In this document: piece by piece, positions 14,216 through 15,186 of the stretch
Layout of the letters: each line of letters begins with the position of its first letter
Position numbering within the stretch: position 1 is the first letter of the stretch
From: JAGQTE01 sp964648005
GTDB lineage: Bacteria > Actinomycetota > Acidimicrobiia > Acidimicrobiales > Acidimicrobilacustridaceae
Assembly (NCBI GenBank): GCA_964648005.1
Contig: CAZYKR010000084.1
Coordinates: 1 to 15,186, forward strand
DNA: 15,186 nucleotides
Reading direction: 5' to 3'
Notes under the pieces: generated by a model
Told to the model about the DNA's origin: nothing
The model's input: the letters and a program-made list of their open reading frames with translations, nothing else
Databases searched by the model: none
Translations under genes and position numbers: made by a program

Positions 14216-15186
14216 TCAGCGGCGAGCTGTGGCGTGGCGGCCGGCCCGTCGGCCGAAGAAGGTGCCGTCGCCGAGCGAGATGCCGCTGACGTACCCGCCG
14301 GCGGCGATGCCGGCGGTGGTCCGGCCCGCCGCGTACAGCCCAGCAACCGGTGAACCATCCGAGCGAGTGACCTCGCCGTCGACGGTCGTCGCCAGTCCCC
14401 CGAGGGTGAAGGTGGCGTAGTACGCCCGCTCCACCCCCAGGTCGACGACACCGTACGGCGGCTGCAGCGGCACGAGGTGGTCAGCGGCCTTGTGCCAAAC
14501 CGGGTCCTCCCCCACCTGTGCCGCGGCGTTGTAGGCGTCGAGGGTGCGTGCCAGCGCGCCCTCGGGCAGACCGATGGCCGCCTCCAACTCGGCGGGGGTT
14601 TCGGCCACCCACTGGGGCGTGTAGCCGGCGATGTTGACGGCGAACGTCTCGTCGTCGTGCACCCAGAAGACCCGCCCGTCCTGGTCGAGCAGGAAGGCGT
14701 GACCCAGGCGGCCGGCATAGGTGTCCTCGTTGATGAACCGTTCGCCGGCGCCGTTGACGACGATCCCGCGCACGACGCTGCGCGGCGGGCCGAACGGGAT
14801 GCCGACCTCGATGTCGGCCATGCCACGCACCGCCGCGCCGGCGCCGAGGCCGAGGCGGATGCCGCCGCCGTCGTCGAACGGTGTGCCCAGCGGCATGTTG
14901 CACCGCAGCGCCGCCGGGCAGTGCTCGGCCACCATTGCCCGGTTGTGCACGAACCCGCCGGCACTCAGCACGACGCCACGCCGTGCACGTACATGCCGGC
15001 GCTCGCCGGCCACCGTCGCCGCCACGCCCGTCACGGCGCCCTCGCGGTCGACGACGAGCTGCGTGACGAGTGCGTCGGTCATGACCTGGGCGCCGGCGTC
15101 ATGGGCCGCGGCCACCAGGCGCTGCATCAGGAAGCCGCCGGCAGCGTCAGGGTGCGCCGGATGATGGCCGCGCGGCGCCGGGTGGG
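14216..15186 (-). CDS. FAD-dependent oxidoreductase (FAD_binding_2 family), C-terminal part
   Basis: The open frame runs from the window edge to TGA at 14218-14216, giving 322 residues of the C-terminal part. An internal ATG at 15127 is not the start: the frame continues upstream in good family sequence (HPDAAGGFLMQRLV). Features include VVLSAGGF, in the usual place of the second FAD-contacting strand, GERFINEDTY (a fumarate-reductase/KstD-type segment) and the C-terminal flavin-binding GLYAAGRTTAGIAAGGYVSG followed by SLGDGTFFGRRAGRHA. These place it in the fumarate reductase / 3-ketosteroid-delta1-dehydrogenase group of flavoproteins. The N-terminal GxGxxG Rossmann motif is beyond the window, so the substrate cannot be named. 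Confidence 0.85.
   Translation of the reverse strand, partial: HPAPRGHHPAHPDAAGGFLMQRLVAAAHDAGAQVMTDALVTQLVVDREGAVTGVAATVAGERRHVRARRGVVLSAGGFVHNRAMVAEHCPAALRCNMPLGTPFDDGGGIRLGLGAGAAVRGMADIEVGIPFGPPRSVVRGIVVNGAGERFINEDTYAGRLGHAFLLDQDGRVFWVHDDETFAVNIAGYTPQWVAETPAELEAAIGLPEGALARTLDAYNAAAQVGEDPVWHKAADHLVPLQPPYGVVDLGVERAYYATFTLGGLATTVDGEVTRSDGSPVAGLYAAGRTTAGIAAGGYVSGISLGDGTFFGRRAGRHATARR

Noticed and set aside
1..15186. CRISPR array, tRNA, rRNA, insertion sequence or integrase
   Set aside because: No regularly spaced short repeats, no cloverleaf or rRNA motif, and no transposase or recombinase signature were seen on either strand.

Overview
The window is very GC-rich, uses the GTG start codon often, and carries several families typical of Actinomycetota: a DUF3068/PorA-like membrane protein, a small leaderless zinc-ribbon protein, an SNF2 helicase with an actinobacterial-type N-terminal region, and a secreted Fn3-type protein ending in three SFLTVYP/DVIxDxxGYY modules. 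An uncultured actinobacterium, possibly of the Acidimicrobiia, is my best guess. This is inference from gene content; no rRNA or other marker gene is present. A run of 10 N and a base-composition collapse in the first ~70 bases indicate a draft or metagenome-assembled contig.

Layout. (1) 1-364, minus strand: the N-terminal end of a Nudix hydrolase cut by the contig edge, preceded by a 50-residue cysteine-rich zinc-ribbon protein that looks leaderless. A CsoR-type dyad covers its start. (2) 436-3854, plus strand: a promoter, a yybP-ykoY-type manganese riboswitch, a hairpin that can hide the ribosome binding site, and a P-type ATPase of the SPCA/PMR1 (Ca2+/Mn2+) kind, followed by a flavin-reductase-like protein. 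(3) 3887-5897: an agmatinase-type ureohydrolase on the minus strand, divergent from a DUF3068 membrane protein with a 10-N gap in its C-terminal membrane helix. (4) 5931-9517, minus strand: an SNF2 helicase overlapping by ATGA a 128-residue cysteine-free partner. (5) 9518-9916: an intergenic region with a good promoter and a folded leader. (6) 9917-14116, plus strand: a 1399-residue secreted protein with about ten Fn3-like domains and three 127-residue C-terminal repeats. (7) 14138-14167: a strong hairpin. (8) 14216 to the end, minus strand: the C-terminal part of an FAD-dependent oxidoreductase.

The best-supported functional unit is the manganese cassette. The aptamer at 506-600 can be drawn in full: P1, the GGGGAGTA internal loop, a P3 arm with its TCGTCAT strand and CCGG, P4, and the GAGACC closure. 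The 3' strand of P1 is the same segment that would otherwise pair with the ATPase Shine-Dalgarno sequence. This predicts a translational ON switch: manganese-bound aptamer frees the ribosome binding site and the exporter is made. The other gene groups look independent. I see no CRISPR array, tRNA, rRNA, insertion sequence or phage genes.
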